Positions 61,319 to 64,000 of a DNA stretch of 64,000 nt are shown here, piece by piece; position 1 is the stretch's first letter, and every line of letters starts with the position of its first letter. The translations under genes and the position numbers were made by a program. The notes under the pieces were generated by a model, which saw only the letters and a list, made by a program, of their open reading frames with translations, ran no database searches and had not been told where the DNA came from. The DNA is from Sphagnum magellanicum (Eukaryota; Streptophyta; Sphagnopsida; Sphagnales; Sphagnaceae): contig CM038925.1 of assembly GCA_021904315.1 (NCBI GenBank), positions 16,742,501 to 16,806,500 on the forward strand. The letters are read 5' to 3'.

Positions 61319-64000
61319 TGAAGTAAATTTGTAGACCAGGAAGGAAATAGGTATCTCTTTAGGCCACTTGGTTGGGAAAGAAGTAGGATTGTGAAGGGAG
61401 GGAGGTGTAGGTACCATAGCTATGATTCATGTTTTGCACAAAAATAATTCAGAAAAGGTCTTGTTGAAAAAAAGAAGAAAAAGTAATCGATAAAATTTGC
61501 CCAAATTGCTGAAAATTGAACTCCCAACTTGTGAAAATTTATTTTTATTGTCCCTTCCATTGGGTTATTATTACAAATATACAACACAAAATTTACTTTG
61601 CACATTTATCCTTCAACTGTTGAAATTTCGAGGAATTAAATTTGAAATCGTTGAACCTTGATTTTTAAATTAAATAAACAAATGGCAAAGAAGTGTCAAT
61701 TGTTAGTTGTAGGTATGATATTTAGTAAGGCCTCGCTCGGAAACAAAACTAGATATGGATGAAAAAAATGGACATCTTGTCAAAAGTAGGCTAGTCCATT
61801 TGATCAATTTATGTGTTCTAAAAAATATGTACACCTTGCCTTAGCAAAAAGTACATTAATCCATTTGAACAATTTTTTTTGTGTTAAATCAAATTGCAGT
61901 TTTATTTGTCAAAAAGGATCAATTATATTAATGGGCCCTTATGTGTTTGGCTGAAGTGTGATCATCTTCAAGCCTCTAAGGGGCACAACTATTCAAAAAA
62001 CCTCAAAGGCTTTAAGAGATATGACTAATGTGAAAGGTGATATTATGAAAAGGCAAATAGGATGATTATTGGAAATTTCACATGCATTTTCTAAAGTGAT
62101 GTGAAAAGCAAATATGATGAAGAAACATTGATTGGTTGGAGTAGTTCAAGTGCTATTGATTGGTCAAAGTGTTAAAAATCATTTTTATAAATTTTTGTTT
62201 ATTTTCAATGACAAAAATAATTAAAAATTCAATAACTTTTATTTTGTTGGTTCAAAAATGACAAAATGATCATTGTGCACACCCACTCATCAAGTGCTTT
62301 CCAATGGTACCAAGAGTGTAACAGGGGGCCTCATAGTTTAGGAGGATTAAGGCGTCATCACAAACAAAACAAACACACAAACTATAATAAAACATAAAAC
62401 CTCCCAAACTTAATAGTTTCAATATTTAATTCAAGGGGTCAAGAATGTGGGCCTTATTGAAAAAACACCCAATTAGCAACTCAATTAATAATAACATATT
62501 GGGTGGATATTGATGTTTTTCAAAACCAATATAAAACCTACTTGATGAGTAGAAAAAATATAGAGAACCAAGGAGACCCTTATGTGCTAGTTATTGAATT
62601 CTCAAAATTTGATAACTTAAATGGAGTTTGAAATTTTCATCCAAATATGTTATCAACCTTGAAACTACATGTGTAGGCTTTGTGATTATTGAAAAAGACT
62701 ATGTATCATTGTGAGACTTCACAAAGCTTGCAGGCATTTGAATTTCAAGATCATTACTCACTCTCATTAGGATAGCTAAACAAGCAACTCTACATAAGAA
62801 AGCCAAAAAAGTGTCCATTAGTGGGAAAAAGTGCTTGAAATCTTTTGGACTCAACACTCAAAAACCCCACATAAGATTATGCTCCACACAAAACATTGTA
62901 TCTTGTTGCTCCCATAACCACATGGAGTTGTAGTGATAAGTCACTTGTAGTTTTGCCCTAATGTTTTAGATGGCAGATATTTGAATTACCTCCAAGCATT
63001 GTCCACTTCCTCATTACTCAGTTGGGGTCATTGCAAAAACTGAACCTCAGAACCTACCCTAGTTGGGCAATATAACCATTGATTCTGAAGCAAGTATTTG
63101 AGAACCATTCCTTATGCATAACAAATGGTTTTTATCACCAAAAAAAAACCCAAGTAAATGGTAATTAGGGTTACTATCTTGACAATGAAATTAATAATTG
63201 ACAAATTTTATTTGTAAAAATTGATATTGATACCATGCATGCCTCAAAACAATTTAAATAACCAACTCGACCTGTTATGAAAAGAAAGTAATAACCAACC
63301 AACATTGGTCAATACTCAATAGCATACATTTTCAAAAAATGACAATTGCTAATAGCAAGGAGCATTAGAAAATAAGCAAATGAGAAAAGATGCACATTTT
63401 CATAATGGGCTGCAAGAAGGATTTTTTAATTAAGAGATTTCAAATAACATAGTAAAATCAAAACAAGCCAAACATTATATAGACAACAAAATTGTGTTCA
63501 ACATCTTGTGTTAGGTTTCATTTTTTCAATATGATGATCAATTGGGTTTTGATGAATGGATAATTTTTTTCTATAAAATAAACAAAACACCACCTTCAAT
63601 ATGAAAATTTACTATTTAAAATTTACAATATATATATATATATATATATGGAACACGTACCTAACAATTGAAATCATTGCAGCATTGAGAAACACATACC
63701 ATCAAATATTTGGGTTATTTCTATTAATTATCCTTCTTGCCACCACACTTAAAAAGAAAAAGCAAATCATATTCATGGTTCATAGATTCCTTGATATGAG
63801 GAGTTTTGAATATTTATCTTTAAAAGGATTGATAGGTACTTGTGTTTTAAAAGTTCAATGGGTTAACCTAACATTGAACTTCAAGGGAGAAGTTCTCTTA
63901 ATGAAGAGATGATGTAAAACAAAATACAAATGCTTCAACCTAGTTAGAAAAAAGGCATTGGAGTCAGCCTTTTTTTGTGCAATGTTGCAAAATTTTGGAA
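61319..64000. other. AT-rich intergenic DNA to the end of the window
   Basis: No gene recognised. An AT microsatellite lies at 63,628-63,649. The 103-codon plus frame at 63,601-63,912 begins in that microsatellite and resembles no family I know. Confidence 0.45.

Noticed and set aside
63601-63912. 103-codon plus-strand frame as a gene
   Set aside because: It starts within an AT microsatellite and shows no recognisable family or regulatory context.

Overview
This window is nuclear DNA from a land plant. Two complete intron-containing plant genes, the 5' part of a third, spliceosomal introns of about 180-430 bp, and long AT-rich intergenic DNA full of decayed transposons all point that way. 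A copy of mitochondrial DNA inserted in the window keeps the order nad2, trnG-GCC, trnR-ACG, trnE-UUC, rps12, rps7. It also keeps the 3' end of a group II intron just before nad2 codon 53 and shows no intron at other nad2 sites in the part present. From memory this is a bryophyte, probably moss-like, arrangement; that is inference, and no marker here names a species. Three or four genes in 64 kb suggest a repeat-rich genome.

Layout: 1-13.4 kb is intergenic, with a CTAGG-rich low-complexity block, a heavily decayed coiled-coil/Gln-rich ORF (about 1.7-4.4 kb), one copy of a 0.57-kb dispersed repeat and members of a second repeat family. At 13.9-16.65 kb (+) there is a five-exon glyoxal/galactose-oxidase-like secreted copper-radical oxidase. 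At 20.56-21.79 kb (+) there is the two-exon gene for photosystem II antenna protein CP29 (Lhcb4). At 24.0-27.4 kb (+) lies a decayed non-LTR-type reverse transcriptase element. 29.7-31.2 kb is an extreme T-rich tract. 33.4-37.8 kb is the mitochondrial insertion (NUMT), followed directly by a degenerate 157-bp tandem array (to about 38.8 kb). At 39.85-40.48 kb (-) two open, splice-compatible segments form an unrecognised candidate gene. 41.6-42.2 kb is the second copy of the 0.57-kb repeat. 43.07-43.45 kb is a Tourist-like MITE. 44.3-46.6 kb (-) is a decayed pogo/Tigger-type transposase, and other decayed ORFs lie at 47.1-49.9 kb. 51.8-52.7 kb is a local tandem repeat and 52.85-54.84 kb is a GC-rich leader region. 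At 54.9-56.23 kb (+) are the first three coding exons of a RINGLET (RLT)-type homeobox-DDT chromatin factor, whose remaining exons are not resolved. Two more MITE copies sit side by side at 60.62-61.32 kb. The rest is AT-rich with no recognisable gene.

The intact genes are functionally unrelated (cell-wall/peroxide chemistry, light harvesting, chromatin remodelling), so there is no cluster logic. Nearly all inserted DNA carries C-to-T/G-to-A decay: CAG and CAA codons have become stops and CpG is lost. This suits long-term cytosine methylation of repeats, in contrast with the CpG-rich Lhcb4 and RLT gene starts. I found no CRISPR array, operon or convincing new molecular system. The most informative items are the colinear NUMT with its intron domain V, the unrecognised minus-strand gene and the MITE family.
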